Below are positions 46,508-55,535 of a DNA stretch of 57,276 nucleotides, piece by piece. Every line of letters starts with the position of its first letter. Position 1 is the stretch's first letter. This stretch comes from a virus: positions 1-57,276 of IMG/VR virus record IMGVR_UViG_3300025890_000031; one strand, written 5' to 3'. The notes beneath the pieces were generated by a model. That model searched no databases. It saw nothing but the letters and a program-made list of their open reading frames with translations, and was not told the DNA's origin. The translations under genes and the position numbers were made by a program.

Positions 46508-49500
46508 CTACTTAGCAATCCTCCTCTGCCTTCTTCTTCTATCCTTACTAATTCTCTTCTAATATTTTCAGCTATATTTCTAGCAACTATTGGGTCAGTT
46601 GGAAAGCCTGTAACATTGACAGTTACATTAGTTTCACCAAATCCACCACTTTCTAATGGTGATACTTTTACACCACTAGATGTAGATGTAATTAATTCTG
46701 CTCCTCTTTCTCCTACTACTCCTTGACCACCTACTGGTAAGAAACCTCCTTTAGAAAACATTGGAAGATTTGGCGGAATAACAAATGAACCACTAGATGT
46801 AGTGGTTGTAGTTGTAGGAGGTACTACTACTGGTGGTGTACTAACTGTTGTAGGAAACAATGAATATTTACCTAGTAAACTATCTATTCGAGATTCTGCT
46901 ATACCAGCAGATACAGCAATAGAAGTAAAGAACGCTACTTGTCCAGCCGCTAAATCAGGCAAACTATCATTAATTGTATTTAATTGTTGTTGTGCACTAG
47001 CAACTCTTAGTATAGCTTCTTCTTCCCTTGAACGAGCATCTGCTATTTCGTCAGGTAAATCTTTTATTTTTGTTTGTATATCTAATAATTCTTGTTCTGC
47101 TGTTATTAATTCTCTTGTAGGTTCATCAGCTTCTTTCATTGCGTCTGCTAATTCTTCTTCTGCAACAGCTAATTCTAAGGTAGCGTCTTGTCCTTCTTCT
47201 ACAGCTTTTTTGAGAAAATCTCTTCTTCTAGTTATATCCCTTATTCGTAATCTTTCAGAAGCAGTTCTTTGACCATCTCTTTCTCTAAGTCTATCAACTT
47301 CAGATAATGCACCAGCTAAGCTATTTGTTACATCAGTTTGCTCTGTTAATAAATCATTTAATTTTTTAGTAGCTGAAGCTAAGTTTCTGTCAGCTGCTAC
47401 TTTAGAAATCTTGCTTTCTATTGCATCTATAATAGTTGCAAAACCTTCTAAGTTTTTATCAAATTCTGATACAAAATCTCCAGCTAAATCAGCACTTATA
47501 GCATCTATTTCATTTTTTACATCAGAATCTAAAAATACTCTACTATAGAAAGTCATTAAATCATCTTTAGTCATGTTTATATTTCCTTCGTCTAATAGTT
47601 GTGGTATAAACGATTGTGGAACATTTGCTGCTGTAAAAAAATCATTAGATTCACCAAAAATACTGAGTGCATTTTTTTGGAAACCAGAATTGAAACTTGC
47701 ACCTATTTTTCCACCATTGTCTGCAAATTGTTTTTCTATTTCACTAAATATTGGTGGTAGTTCACTACCAAACATTTCTTTGAAAAACTGAGGATTATTT
47801 TCTGCTATTAACATTTCCATAAATCTACCTAAATCTTGGTCGCCAGCTAATATTTGATTTATTAATTTAGTTGTTCCTGCACCTTCTTGTCTAAATACAT
47901 CCACTAACCCAGCTAGTCCTGCTTCAGCTAATCCTTTTAATGCTTCTTCAAATTCTTCTTGCCTTTGTAACTTAACAACTAACCTAGCTATAAACTCATC
48001 TATACTTGTTTCTACATCTGGAGCAATATCTGAGAAAGCATCAAAACCATCACGAAGACTTTCTTTTACTGAATCATTGAAAAAATCTAAAGCAGATTTA
48101 ATAGAACCTTGTCCTTCCTGTAGTCCTTCTGCTAAAGCATCTCCAACATCTATTCCTAATGCTTTTAACGCTTCTACTTCAGCTTGAAGTAAAGGTTCGT
48201 TTTCTTCTATACCTTCTAATATAGATAAAATTAACCGTGCTGCTCCCATTTTTAGTTTATTTGCTGGGTCGAGCATAGCTTGTGGCTGTACTTCATTTGC
48301 TATAGCTTTTTGTATTTCTTCTATTGTATTTATACCATTAACACTTAGCTCATCAAATCCAGTTATACTATCTACTATTCCTATAAGTTGTTCTTTTAAT
48401 TTAAAAGCATCTCCAGAGTTAACACCATTATTAATAGCGTTAAATAACATATTGATATCTACGCCAGCATCTTGTAGTAATTTTAAGTCTTCTCTTGGGT
48501 TGTCACCTAATAATCGTTCTATTAGGTCTAGTTTTTCTGCTGCCGATAGTTCGTCAAAACTAGCTCTAAGATTAGATACTGCATCTACAAAGTTAGCTGT
48601 TTTTATTTCAGCTCTTATCATCTGTGCTACAACTAATCCTATTACTGCTAACGCTGCTGTAAATCCACCAGCTAGTGCACCTACACTTCTAGTTGCACCA
48701 AGCATAGCTATTTCAGTTGCTCCTATTGTTGTTTTTAAAACAGCAAATGCAGTTTTGTAAGCCAGAATACCAATAATTGAAGAAGCCATTAACATTCCTA
48801 AGTTTCTAACTAAAAATATTGTTAATTTAATAGAAGCACTTCCTTGATTGTAAGCATTAGTTAAACCAGCTACTGTATCAGCTACATTTTTGACCATAGG
48901 TAAGAATGCTTCACCTAAGTCAATTTTTAAATCATTAATAGCATTATTCATCAGAATTAATCTTGAAGTTGCTGTTTCTACTCTCTTCTGAAATTCTTCT
49001 TCCAAAGCATTAGCTGCATCTTCTATTTCTTCTTGTGCCCTTGCTAATTCAAGAGCTTTGAAAAACTCTGGAGCTGCTTGTGATGACCTTAAAAGAACAT
49101 CTCTAACACGAACTGCATTAAGACCTAATTTTTCCATAATGGCGAATACATCTTCACCATCTTCTTTCATAGCGTTTAAGCCTTTCAAAAATTCAGCAAC
49201 TGCCATAGCAGCGTCATCTTCAAACGCTTCCTTAAATTTATTTGCAGACATACCAGCTACTCTTGCTATAGTGTTTAATTCTTCTCCACCTGTTCTAGTA
49301 GCTTGTTGTACAGTTACTAAGAAACGGCTCATAGCAGTACCACCTAATTCAGCTCTAACACCTACTTGTGAAATAGCTGCTGATAAAGCAAATATATCAG
49401 GAACAGACATACCAACTACACGACCAGTACCAACTATTCTCATAGCTAAGTTAGTCATCATACCTTCTGTGGTAGCAAAGTTGTTACCAAGTTCAACTAT

Positions 49501-50031
49501 TACACCACCTAGCATTTTGAAAGAACTTTCAGGTAATTTAGCAATAGAGGCTAACCTAGCCAAACTGAATGCTGCACTTTCGGATGACATAGTTGTAGTT
49601 GCTGCTAATTTAGCGACTGTTTCAGTAAAAGCTATTAATCCAGATTTACTAATTCCTAACTGACCTGCTACTTCGCCAATTCTATTTATTTCTTCTACAG
49701 CTATTGGTAATTCTTTAGATAAGTTTCTGATACCAGCAGCTAATATTTCAAATTCTGCATCAGTTGCTTCTACTGTTTTTCTAACACCTGTGAAACTATC
49801 TTCAAAACTTCTAGCAGCCGTTATAATATCTGCAAAGTTTCTAGCTACTGCTCTTGCTCCTAAACCAGCTACGAAAGCAGCAGAAAATTGTCCACCCATT
49901 GTACGAGCGAATTGCACCACCATGGGTGCTTGTCCACGCATACCTGTTCTGAATTGTGTTCCGAAACCAGCAAACGAAGGTAAAATTTGAAGCAGTCCAG
50001 CTAAACCGCCTTTTCCAATGTCTTCTGCCAT
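46504..50031 (-). CDS. Tape measure protein
   Basis: 1175 residues, the longest gene. Ala-rich helices throughout, with the TP901-type start LPSFAGFGTQFRTGMRG, blocks AAFSLARLASIAKLPESSFK, ISQVGVRAELGGTAMSRFL, hydrophobic segments near 405-465 (MLMASSIIGILAYKTAFAVL, ALAGGFTAALAVIGLVVAQM) and a C-terminal coiled coil followed by GGQGVVGERGAELITSTSS. Sets tail length: with about 0.15 nm per residue the tail would be roughly 170 nm. Enters the host with DNA. Confidence 0.92.
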   Translation of the reverse strand: MAEDIGKGGLAGLLQILPSFAGFGTQFRTGMRGQAPMVVQFARTMGGQFSAAFVAGLGARAVARNFADIITAARSFEDSFTGVRKTVEATDAEFEILAAGIRNLSKELPIAVEEINRIGEVAGQLGISKSGLIAFTETVAKLAATTTMSSESAAFSLARLASIAKLPESSFKMLGGVIVELGNNFATTEGMMTNLAMRIVGTGRVVGMSVPDIFALSAAISQVGVRAELGGTAMSRFLVTVQQATRTGGEELNTIARVAGMSANKFKEAFEDDAAMAVAEFLKGLNAMKEDGEDVFAIMEKLGLNAVRVRDVLLRSSQAAPEFFKALELARAQEEIEDAANALEEEFQKRVETATSRLILMNNAINDLKIDLGEAFLPMVKNVADTVAGLTNAYNQGSASIKLTIFLVRNLGMLMASSIIGILAYKTAFAVLKTTIGATEIAMLGATRSVGALAGGFTAALAVIGLVVAQMIRAEIKTANFVDAVSNLRASFDELSAAEKLDLIERLLGDNPREDLKLLQDAGVDINMLFNAINNGVNSGDAFKLKEQLIGIVDSITGFDELSVNGINTIEEIQKAIANEVQPQAMLDPANKLKMGAARLILSILEGIEENEPLLQAEVEALKALGIDVGDALAEGLQEGQGSIKSALDFFNDSVKESLRDGFDAFSDIAPDVETSIDEFIARLVVKLQRQEEFEEALKGLAEAGLAGLVDVFRQEGAGTTKLINQILAGDQDLGRFMEMLIAENNPQFFKEMFGSELPPIFSEIEKQFADNGGKIGASFNSGFQKNALSIFGESNDFFTAANVPQSFIPQLLDEGNINMTKDDLMTFYSRVFLDSDVKNEIDAISADLAGDFVSEFDKNLEGFATIIDAIESKISKVAADRNLASATKKLNDLLTEQTDVTNSLAGALSEVDRLRERDGQRTASERLRIRDITRRRDFLKKAVEEGQDATLELAVAEEELADAMKEADEPTRELITAEQELLDIQTKIKDLPDEIADARSREEEAILRVASAQQQLNTINDSLPDLAAGQVAFFTSIAVSAGIAESRIDSLLGKYSLFPTTVSTPPVVVPPTTTTTTSSGSFVIPPNLPMFSKGGFLPVGGQGVVGERGAELITSTSSGVKVSPLESGGFGETNVTVNVTGFPTDPIVARNIAENIRRELVRIEEEGRGGLLSR

Positions 50032-50072
50032 ACATTAATTAGACAGGATATATAATTAAAATCAAGATAGGA

Positions 50073-50366
50073 TTACGGCTTATATAATTGGTATTTTAAA
50101 GTTAGCTCTTCTAATGGTTCTATATTTCTAATAGTATGTAAATACCAAAATCTACCATCTTTAACTATTTGACAATTAGGTTTTTCAGAATAATTAACAA
50201 AACCACCAAGCGGTGTTCTAATAATTTCTCCAGTTTCCATATCAATAACATGGGTGTTTCCTAAATTTATATCTTTATCAATATCACTTAAAGAAAATAA
50301 TCCTAAGCCTTCTATTTTACTAGGCTTAATAGTTAAAAAATCTGGTAATGGTCTATAGCTTGTCAT
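50073..50366 (-). CDS. Compact SET-domain protein (lysine methyltransferase-like)
   Basis: 97 residues holding the main SET landmarks: IEGLGLFSLSDIDKD (GxGLF opening), GGFVNYSEKPNCQI (the NHSxxPN SAM-binding motif), RFWYLHTIRNIEPLEELTLKY (I..GEELxxxY end). Similar in size to viral SET proteins such as vSET (119 aa). It would methylate lysines on host or virion proteins. It lies between tape measure and a lytic transglycosylase, overlapping a 24-residue peptide gene by 14 bp. Confidence 0.75.
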   Translation of the reverse strand: MTSYRPLPDFLTIKPSKIEGLGLFSLSDIDKDINLGNTHVIDMETGEIIRTPLGGFVNYSEKPNCQIVKDGRFWYLHTIRNIEPLEELTLKYQLYKP

Positions 50367-50427
50367 TTTTCAATAACCATATAAACAGATAATTGAATAT
50401 AACAATAAATAATACTACTTCAACCAT
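50353..50427 (-). CDS. 24-residue membrane micropeptide
   Basis: MVEVVLFIVIFNYLFIWLLKNDKL: one membrane helix plus a charged end. ATG 50427 overlaps the upstream stop (ATGGTTGA) and AAAGGTGA lies 5 bp before it; its end overlaps the SET gene start. A longer in-frame reading upstream shares the frame but is inside the previous gene. Could be a holin-like or lysis-timing peptide. Confidence 0.5.
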   Translation of the reverse strand: MVEVVLFIVIFNYLFIWLLKNDKL

Positions 50428-50986
50428 ACTGTTCACCTTTCCACTTTGTATTAAAGATATCTTCATCTTCCCAGCACCATTTGCTACTGCTCCAGTCTTT
50501 CCATTGTGTTCTATTATAAATATCTTCTGCGAGTATTGATGCAAACATTATATTGTAATATGGAGAAAACTGAACTTTTGTTTGATTAAAATTAAAAGAA
50601 GTTTTAGATACTTCTGAATTGATATATGGTTCGCCTTTATAAAAGATTTCCCAATAATTATATTCTGGTAAAGCGTATTCTTTTGCTATCCAATTCCATG
50701 TCCAAGGTACAAACTGCATGACACCAGAATCGCCATTATCATCTCTATAAGCATTTACTTTACCACGACTTTCACACCAACCTATTCTTACAGCAGTTGA
50801 TATATTTTCTTCATCAAAAAATTTATAGTATAAGTTTGAATATTGATACATAGATTCAGGAACATTATCTTTACAGTTAATGTATCCGTCTATGTAATAA
50901 TCATCAGGCATATCTCCACTACCTAAAGTAGCCAAGAATATTATGCAACTTGCTATCATAAGGATTATTTTAACTAGATATATCAT
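50420..50986 (-). CDS. Lytic-transglycosylase-like protein with N-terminal membrane anchor
   Basis: 188 residues. The hydrophobic start MIYLVKIILMIASCIIFLA is a signal anchor. The catalytic region reads RIGWCESRGKVNAYRDDNGD, SGVMQFVPWTWNW, then later YNIMFASILAEDIYN: the ES..N...GLxQ...xNI..G order of SLT-type lysozymes, with Glu in WCESRG as the general acid. Cleaves peptidoglycan either as part of the tail or as the endolysin. Begins within the frameshifted chaperone's end (17-bp overlap). Confidence 0.8.
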   Translation of the reverse strand: MIYLVKIILMIASCIIFLATLGSGDMPDDYYIDGYINCKDNVPESMYQYSNLYYKFFDEENISTAVRIGWCESRGKVNAYRDDNGDSGVMQFVPWTWNWIAKEYALPEYNYWEIFYKGEPYINSEVSKTSFNFNQTKVQFSPYYNIMFASILAEDIYNRTQWKDWSSSKWCWEDEDIFNTKWKGEQYG

Positions 50987-51655
50987 CCAATGTCAACGTT
51001 TTAGTTGGATTTCTTTTAGGCTGTTTAAATGTTTCTCTAAATTTATCTTTAGCCCATTGATTTGGAGCTTCTTTAGCCTTTTGTTCTTCTTGTTCTACGC
51101 TCTCTGTTTTTTGGTTTAGCAGCCTGAAGAAATTACTTTCTGGTGGTAAAGAAAATAAAAGCCTACGAAACCTAGTCCATACAAGTAATAAAGGATTTTT
51201 TATATTATAGAAATGTAAAAAATCAGATTCTATATACGCCCAATATAATAATACGTCATTGAACGACCATATTATTTTGGGGAATCAGCTGATTCTTCAC
51301 CTTCAACTATTTTTTCTAGCTTTTCGTCTAAATCTAATTCTGGTGCTATTCCGTATTGTTGTAATAACCAAGTAGCTAAATCATTAATTTGTTCCCAAGT
51401 TGCTCCAGATTCTAAAATAGATTCTAAGTTCTTTTCTCCAATTAATACTTCTAGCCATAATGGTATTTGATTAGGGTCTATCATTGCATCATTAGCAAAA
51501 AATTCCATTTGCTTTAGTACTGCTTTAGCTGATATTTTACCTGGCAAGGTATACGAAATACCTTTCATGTTAAACACAATATCTGGAACTTCTAGTTCCT
51601 CTACTGCTTCGTCAAAGTCTTTAAATTTTAATGGTTTATCTGACATAACCTCCAC
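50970..51655 (-). CDS. Tail assembly chaperone, -1 frameshift product (gpGT-type)
   Basis: Reading the 51272-51655 gene through a -1 slip at 51275-51281 continues in frame to a stop at 50970. After the slip it reads IIWSFNDVLLYWAYIESDFL, later QEEQKAKEAPNQWAKDKF and ends TLTLDDISS. The extension adds about 101 residues. This G/GT pair precedes the tape measure in most long-tailed phages and chaperones it. The extension has no independent start codon or ribosome site, supporting frameshift expression. Confidence 0.8.
51272..51655 (-). CDS. Tail assembly chaperone (gpG-type)
   Basis: 127 residues, acidic: PLKFKDFDEAVEELEVPDIVF, KGISYTLPGKISAKAVLKQM, and ENLESILESGATWEQINDLATW with an acidic end. 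This is the usual short chaperone between the major tail protein and tape measure. Ends right after the slippery heptamer. Confidence 0.85.
   Translation of the reverse strand: MEVMSDKPLKFKDFDEAVEELEVPDIVFNMKGISYTLPGKISAKAVLKQMEFFANDAMIDPNQIPLWLEVLIGEKNLESILESGATWEQINDLATWLLQQYGIAPELDLDEKLEKIVEGEESADSPK
51275..51281 (-). other. Programmed -1 ribosomal frameshift site CCCAAAA
   Basis: On the minus strand the codons TCC-CCA-AAA-TAA contain C-CCA-AAA, an X-XXY-YYZ slippery heptamer. The zero-frame stop follows at once, and the -1 frame is open for about 101 more codons to 50970. Confidence 0.85.
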
Positions 51656-51685
51656 TTACTCCTGTCTGTTCAGTTACTATTTAAT

Positions 51686-52273
51686 CTAGTCTGCTGTTTC
51701 GTCAACAATTTTAAATATATCAGTTCCATTACCACTTAATGCGGATGGCACTAATAATCTAAATTGAGCTGAAACGAGAGTTTTAGCAGGTGCTTTTTGA
51801 TGTTGCATCTGTATTGCCCCTACTGCTACTGCTCTAGGTATTTGGACTTCTCTGACTCTATTGTCAGCATCGCCTCCACCACCTCCTGGTGCTTGTACCC
51901 TAAGCATAACAGACCACTCGGTAAATCCTGCTGTTGTTGGTGGTACAAAAGTTTTAGTGTTTGCACTAGAATCAGTTGTAATAGTTCCACCAGACATTGC
52001 ATATTTGAGATTCTCCAATGTAGCCTGAGCTAACTCGCCAGATAGATTAATGGTTTGAGCTGTTTTATAAATATCTATTGGGTCGATTTCCTCAGCTACT
52101 ACAATATCTTCAAAAGTTCGGTCAATCTCAAATGTCCAACCGTCTTCGGAATAACCAACATGTGTCCAACCACTTGCAGGTGTTGTAGAAGGGTTTGCAG
52201 GAAAGTCTGTACCAACTGCACCAATGTATAAATCACCAGTACCAATTAAGACATCATCTACGCTTTTAGCCAT
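51686..52273 (-). CDS. Major tail protein
   Basis: 195 residues, beta-rich, with a typical opening for the tail tube: DDVLIGTGDLYIGAVGTDFP, GWTHVGYSEDGWTFEIDRTF, INLSGELAQATLENLKYAMS, and an end with HQKAPAKTLVSAQFRLLVP. Same position and length as siphovirus tube proteins; hexamers stack around the tape measure. Followed by the chaperone genes and preceded by tail terminator and connector genes. Confidence 0.88.
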   Translation of the reverse strand: MAKSVDDVLIGTGDLYIGAVGTDFPANPSTTPASGWTHVGYSEDGWTFEIDRTFEDIVVAEEIDPIDIYKTAQTINLSGELAQATLENLKYAMSGGTITTDSSANTKTFVPPTTAGFTEWSVMLRVQAPGGGGGDADNRVREVQIPRAVAVGAIQMQHQKAPAKTLVSAQFRLLVPSALSGNGTDIFKIVDETAD

Positions 52274-52297
52274 TTTCTAGCTCCTTCTCTTATCCTA

Positions 52298-52513
52298 TTA
52301 TTCTTCTTCGTCAGAAGAATCTTCTATAAGTAACGGTAAACCTGCAATTACAAGCAAATCTAACCCACTATCTTTTTTATTTTGAACTTTCTTCCAATCA
52401 CTTTCGGTCATTGAAGCTATTTCACCTTTTTTAATTGTATCGCCATTTGGTAAAATTACCGCATCAACAGATACTTCAGGGTTGATATTTACTTGTAGTT
52501 TAGCTTTATTCAC
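52298..52513 (-). CDS. Hypothetical protein
   Basis: 71 residues: MNKAKLQVNINPEVSVDAVI, PNGDTIKKGEIASMTESDW, ending with an acidic DSSDEEE. Beta-type with a flexible end. Between the tail terminator and major tail protein; may be a small assembly protein. Unrecognised. Confidence 0.7.
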   Translation of the reverse strand: MNKAKLQVNINPEVSVDAVILPNGDTIKKGEIASMTESDWKKVQNKKDSGLDLLVIAGLPLLIEDSSDEEE

Positions 52514-52961
52514 TATTACTCCTGTAGGTCATTGTAGCATCAAAAGAATAACGTGCTAGTCCTATGCCTTCTTCGTCTATCCTTCTAACATTACTTGTAA
52601 CACTAAATCCGTATATATAACCAACAGCTGCACCTGATGAAGTTATTTGGTTATCTTGATTAGCAAACGCTTCTTTTAATACTGTATTTGCTACATTAAA
52701 AGCCGTTTGATAATCAGGCTTATTCTTTGTATTATCTCCACCCCAATTACCAGCGTAAGCATCAAATTGAAAATCTGCTCTACCAATTAATGCTTCAGAT
52801 TCATCAACGCTACCACCTAATAGAGTTATAACTAGAAAAGGTAGTGTTGGTTCGGTTGGTAAGTTAGTTGCTACTCTAGTTCCTAATAAATCAGTAATAG
52901 AGGTTTTAGATAAACACCATTGTCTAACTAATATTTCTGAATCTGGTAATGCAGTAACCAT
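52506..52961 (-). CDS. Tail terminator-like protein
   Basis: 151 residues: RQWCLSKTSITDLLGTRVAT, TLPFLVITLLGG, DFQFDAYAGNWGG, AFNVANTVLKEAF, and end RYSFDATMTYRSN. Shows the alternating strand-helix pattern and final immunoglobulin-like strand of gpU/HK97 gp10-type tail terminators. Lies between tail completion and major tail genes. Overlaps neighbours by 1 and 8 bp. Confidence 0.75.
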   Translation of the reverse strand: MVTALPDSEILVRQWCLSKTSITDLLGTRVATNLPTEPTLPFLVITLLGGSVDESEALIGRADFQFDAYAGNWGGDNTKNKPDYQTAFNVANTVLKEAFANQDNQITSSGAAVGYIYGFSVTSNVRRIDEEGIGLARYSFDATMTYRSNSE

Positions 52962-53443
52962 TATAAAGTACCTTTTTTACTTGCCTCTATTGTAGCACGT
53001 AAGCCTTTTCTTATATAACCAGATGCCCTTTGACCATTTATAAATCCATATATCCAGTTATCTGGATTTCCTACTGGTTTTTTAATTTCTGTAAACACTC
53101 CTCTTATACCTGTTCCATACTCTACGAAAGACCAATAAGGTGCTAAGTCAGCTCTTTTGTTCTTTGGAGTTGAAGCACCAATAGTTATACCAGCGATATA
53201 TTTTGGTTTATATCTTTGACCAGACTGCACGACTAAACCAACATCTTTTTCAGGGTCTAATGGTAATATTGAATCTCTTAATCTACCTGTATCTACAGGT
53301 GTAAATCTTCTTACTTCTCTAGCTAATCTATTACTAATTTTTCTTAAAAAACTTACATAGTTTCTTTGATTTTCTAATGCTTTTAATAAAGCAGGTTCAT
53401 TTACAGTTACTTCAAACACACCACCAAATTTAAAACTATTCAT
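52961..53443 (-). CDS. HK97 gp10-like tail completion protein
   Basis: 160 residues with the landmark RFTPVDTGRLRDSI (VDTGxLRxS) near residue 52, then VVQSGQRYKPKYIAGITIG, YWSFVEYGTG and SGYIRKGLRATIEAS at the end. These are the conserved blocks of HK97 gp10-type proteins that complete the neck or tail. Next to the connector genes. Confidence 0.85.
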   Translation of the reverse strand: MNSFKFGGVFEVTVNEPALLKALENQRNYVSFLRKISNRLAREVRRFTPVDTGRLRDSILPLDPEKDVGLVVQSGQRYKPKYIAGITIGASTPKNKRADLAPYWSFVEYGTGIRGVFTEIKKPVGNPDNWIYGFINGQRASGYIRKGLRATIEASKKGTL

Positions 53444-53781
53444 TCGGTTGTGTTCCTTCGCATTTCTATTCTTTTATGATGATTAGTACCGTCAAAATCT
53501 CTAACTAACCTTACTGAAGTAACATTATAATATTTAGTATCATATTTGATTCTATCAAATTCATCTACAGCAGTATCTGGTTCAACAACAGCTAAGTATC
53601 GTTCTATATTAAAATTTAAAGTTCTATTCTCATCATCTCTGACTTCACGAATATAAGTTTTCACACCAGCTGAAGTTGTAGCCCATGATTCAGTAGAGTT
53701 ACCTCTATCATCTAAACCACTTCCAGAAGTTTTTTGTATGTCTATAGTTTGATTTAATACGGATTTAACTGCTCTATCCAT
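53440..53781 (-). CDS. Head-closure / head-tail joining protein
   Basis: 113 residues: KSVLNQTIDIQKTSGSGLDD, STESWATTSAGVKTYIREV, IERYLAVVEPDTAVDEFDRI, TSVRLVRDFDGTNHHKRIEM. Length, beta-barrel pattern and place match SPP1 gp16/HK97 gp7-type stoppers. Overlaps the next gene by 4 bp. Confidence 0.8.
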   Translation of the reverse strand: MDRAVKSVLNQTIDIQKTSGSGLDDRGNSTESWATTSAGVKTYIREVRDDENRTLNFNIERYLAVVEPDTAVDEFDRIKYDTKYYNVTSVRLVRDFDGTNHHKRIEMRRNTTE

Positions 53782-53784
53782 AGA

Positions 53785-54237
53785 CTACCTCTGACCTGGG
53801 TCGTATAATTCTCCTCGCCTACCTTCGCCTTCAGGGTGGTCGTGTATTTCTATTTCAAAATTGGGTTGCACTAAATTATCATTTTCGTGATAAGAATATG
53901 CTTCTTTCTCATGTTTATCAATAGAAGCAGCAAATGGTTTTGCAGGAGCTACTCTCATAGCCATAGTTCTTAGTTGATTAGCCATATTTAAGTAGTTTTC
54001 AAATCTTTGTCTTTTAGCAATAGACATGCCTTCTAATGTAGTGGAAACATCTCTACTAAATTTTCCTGCAATAGTTTCACAGCATTGTGCTGCCGAATAA
54101 TAAACATTAGGTTGTTGTGACGAAACGAAATCTATTTCTTCGTCTGATAATAGTTGGTCGCTTGTATCTGTGTCACCGATTAGTAGTCGGATTTTATCTC
54201 TATCGGTAGATACTGATGCGTTATACGTCCAAGTCAT
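53785..54237 (-). CDS. Head-tail connector adaptor (gp6/gp15-like)
   Basis: 150 residues, helical: DKIRLLIGDTDTSDQLLSDE, IDFVSSQQPNVYYSAAQC, KRQRFENYLNMANQLRTMAM. The xxRxLIGDTD...LLSDEEI opening is a hallmark of adaptors that bind the portal. Long polar tail ending in EGRRGELYDPGQR. Starts within the end of 54221-54550. Confidence 0.85.
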   Translation of the reverse strand: MTWTYNASVSTDRDKIRLLIGDTDTSDQLLSDEEIDFVSSQQPNVYYSAAQCCETIAGKFSRDVSTTLEGMSIAKRQRFENYLNMANQLRTMAMRVAPAKPFAASIDKHEKEAYSYHENDNLVQPNFEIEIHDHPEGEGRRGELYDPGQR

Positions 54238-54550
54238 CTTCGCCTACTTCTGGCTCAGATACTTGCTCCCATGCTTCATTAACATCAGGAGTAGATGGGT
54301 CATCTGCTTTAAAAGTTCCATCTTCTTTTTTAGCCCTTTTCTTTTTAGCCTGTGGTTTAGGCTTAGGCTTAGGCTTTTCCTCTTTAACTTGTTCTACTTC
54401 TTCTATCTCTTCTATAACTATTTCTCCAGCAGAAACAAGTGCTGGTAAATTAACAAAAGTTTCTACGATTTCAGCAGGAAGTTCCTCCCCAAAGTCAAAT
54501 AATTTGCCTTCGAGTTTGATTAACTTACCTGCTGAGTATCGTACTGACAT
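54221..54550 (-). CDS. Low-complexity charged protein after the capsid gene
   Basis: 109 residues: LIKLEGKLFDFGEELPAEIV, then an acidic and lysine/proline repeat (VKEEKPKPKPKPQAKKKRAKK) and acidic end. Probably partly disordered. It follows the capsid gene by 8 bp and overlaps the adaptor gene by 17 bp, a place often taken by small head proteins. Unrecognised. Confidence 0.7.
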   Translation of the reverse strand: MSVRYSAGKLIKLEGKLFDFGEELPAEIVETFVNLPALVSAGEIVIEEIEEVEQVKEEKPKPKPKPQAKKKRAKKEDGTFKADDPSTPDVNEAWEQVSEPEVGEDDLDV

Positions 54551-54557
54551 GTTAGTT

Positions 54558-55535
54558 TTAACCTACACATCCTGAAAAGAAGATACCTAAATCAGAGCTT
54601 ATTAGCTTGGAATCAAAAGCCATTTGACCTTCAATTCTATCTGATTCGGTTGCTTCCATACGGAATCTTTTAATTCTAACACCTGCACCACCTGCACCTG
54701 AGAAACCAGTCCAAGCAAAGTGATATCCAGCAGACGGTTGATTTAGTCCTGGATTTGGATTTGAATACATTAATAATGCGTTCTTACCAAAAACGAAACC
54801 CATGCTATCAGAGGCTTGCTCTTCAGCAGTGTTTTCTATAGACATTGCAACCACAACTTTGTCCACACCGAATAGGGACGCAAGAAGGTCTGTCGAAACA
54901 ATACCTCTTTGAGTATATTTTATTCTATCAAGAATATCAGCGTGATTACGCAAGGAGTTAAGAACTTCAGCTCCAATTACAAGAACATTAGGCATGTACC
55001 CTGTGGACTTAGCCATAGCGATAGCATTATTCTGTATGTCTTGAATTGGTGTCGAACCTGACGCATCCCATTGCTTAATCTGGGAACTGTTAGGTGTCCC
55101 TGACACTCCTGTTTTATCTGTGTCCCAGATACCAGTAGTGAAATAAGTGCTTGTCCAAATCTTCTCTCTTTTAAGGAGTAGTTGATTTGTGACGAACATT
55201 GTTGCGTCTTTGTCCATGTTAATAGGACTGTCGGCGTTAGCTTTAGTTTGGTCATCCACATCTTTGTGAACCGCATACACATCTGCATAGTATGTAGGTG
55301 TGTTGTCGATTGTATAACCAACCCCTTTAGATTCCGAACCAGGAGCTCTTAGGTCTGCCTCGGTACGAAACCAGTCGCCTTTGTTGTACTTGAAGTATCT
55401 GTCGGATTGTTTTTGTACAGGAATAATTGGGAATACAGTACCTGCAATATACTTTTCAGCTTTTTGCATGTACGCAACCGATATGTTAGTAAGTGGCTTA
55501 TTAACATGAACATCTGATGCTGTTGGATTTGCCAT
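54558..55535 (-). CDS. Major capsid protein
   Basis: 325 residues: DVHVNKPLTNISVAYMQKAE, YIAGTVFPIIPVQKQSDRYF, TYYADVYAVHKDVDDQTKAN, LLLKREKIWTSTYF, NVLVIGAEVLNSLRNHADIL, FGVDKVVVAMSIEN and a C-terminal VRIKRFRMEATESDRIEGQM. This is the usual HK97-fold capsid pattern of phages with separate scaffold and decoration genes. No N-terminal delta domain is seen, consistent with the separate scaffold at 55918-56832. Confidence 0.9.
   Translation of the reverse strand: MANPTASDVHVNKPLTNISVAYMQKAEKYIAGTVFPIIPVQKQSDRYFKYNKGDWFRTEADLRAPGSESKGVGYTIDNTPTYYADVYAVHKDVDDQTKANADSPINMDKDATMFVTNQLLLKREKIWTSTYFTTGIWDTDKTGVSGTPNSSQIKQWDASGSTPIQDIQNNAIAMAKSTGYMPNVLVIGAEVLNSLRNHADILDRIKYTQRGIVSTDLLASLFGVDKVVVAMSIENTAEEQASDSMGFVFGKNALLMYSNPNPGLNQPSAGYHFAWTGFSGAGGAGVRIKRFRMEATESDRIEGQMAFDSKLISSDLGIFFSGCVG

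Noticed and set aside
46802-47272. Long open frames on the plus strand opposite structural genes
   Set aside because: They are antisense to the tape measure and fibre genes, lack ribosome sites and have compositions expected from complementing those genes.
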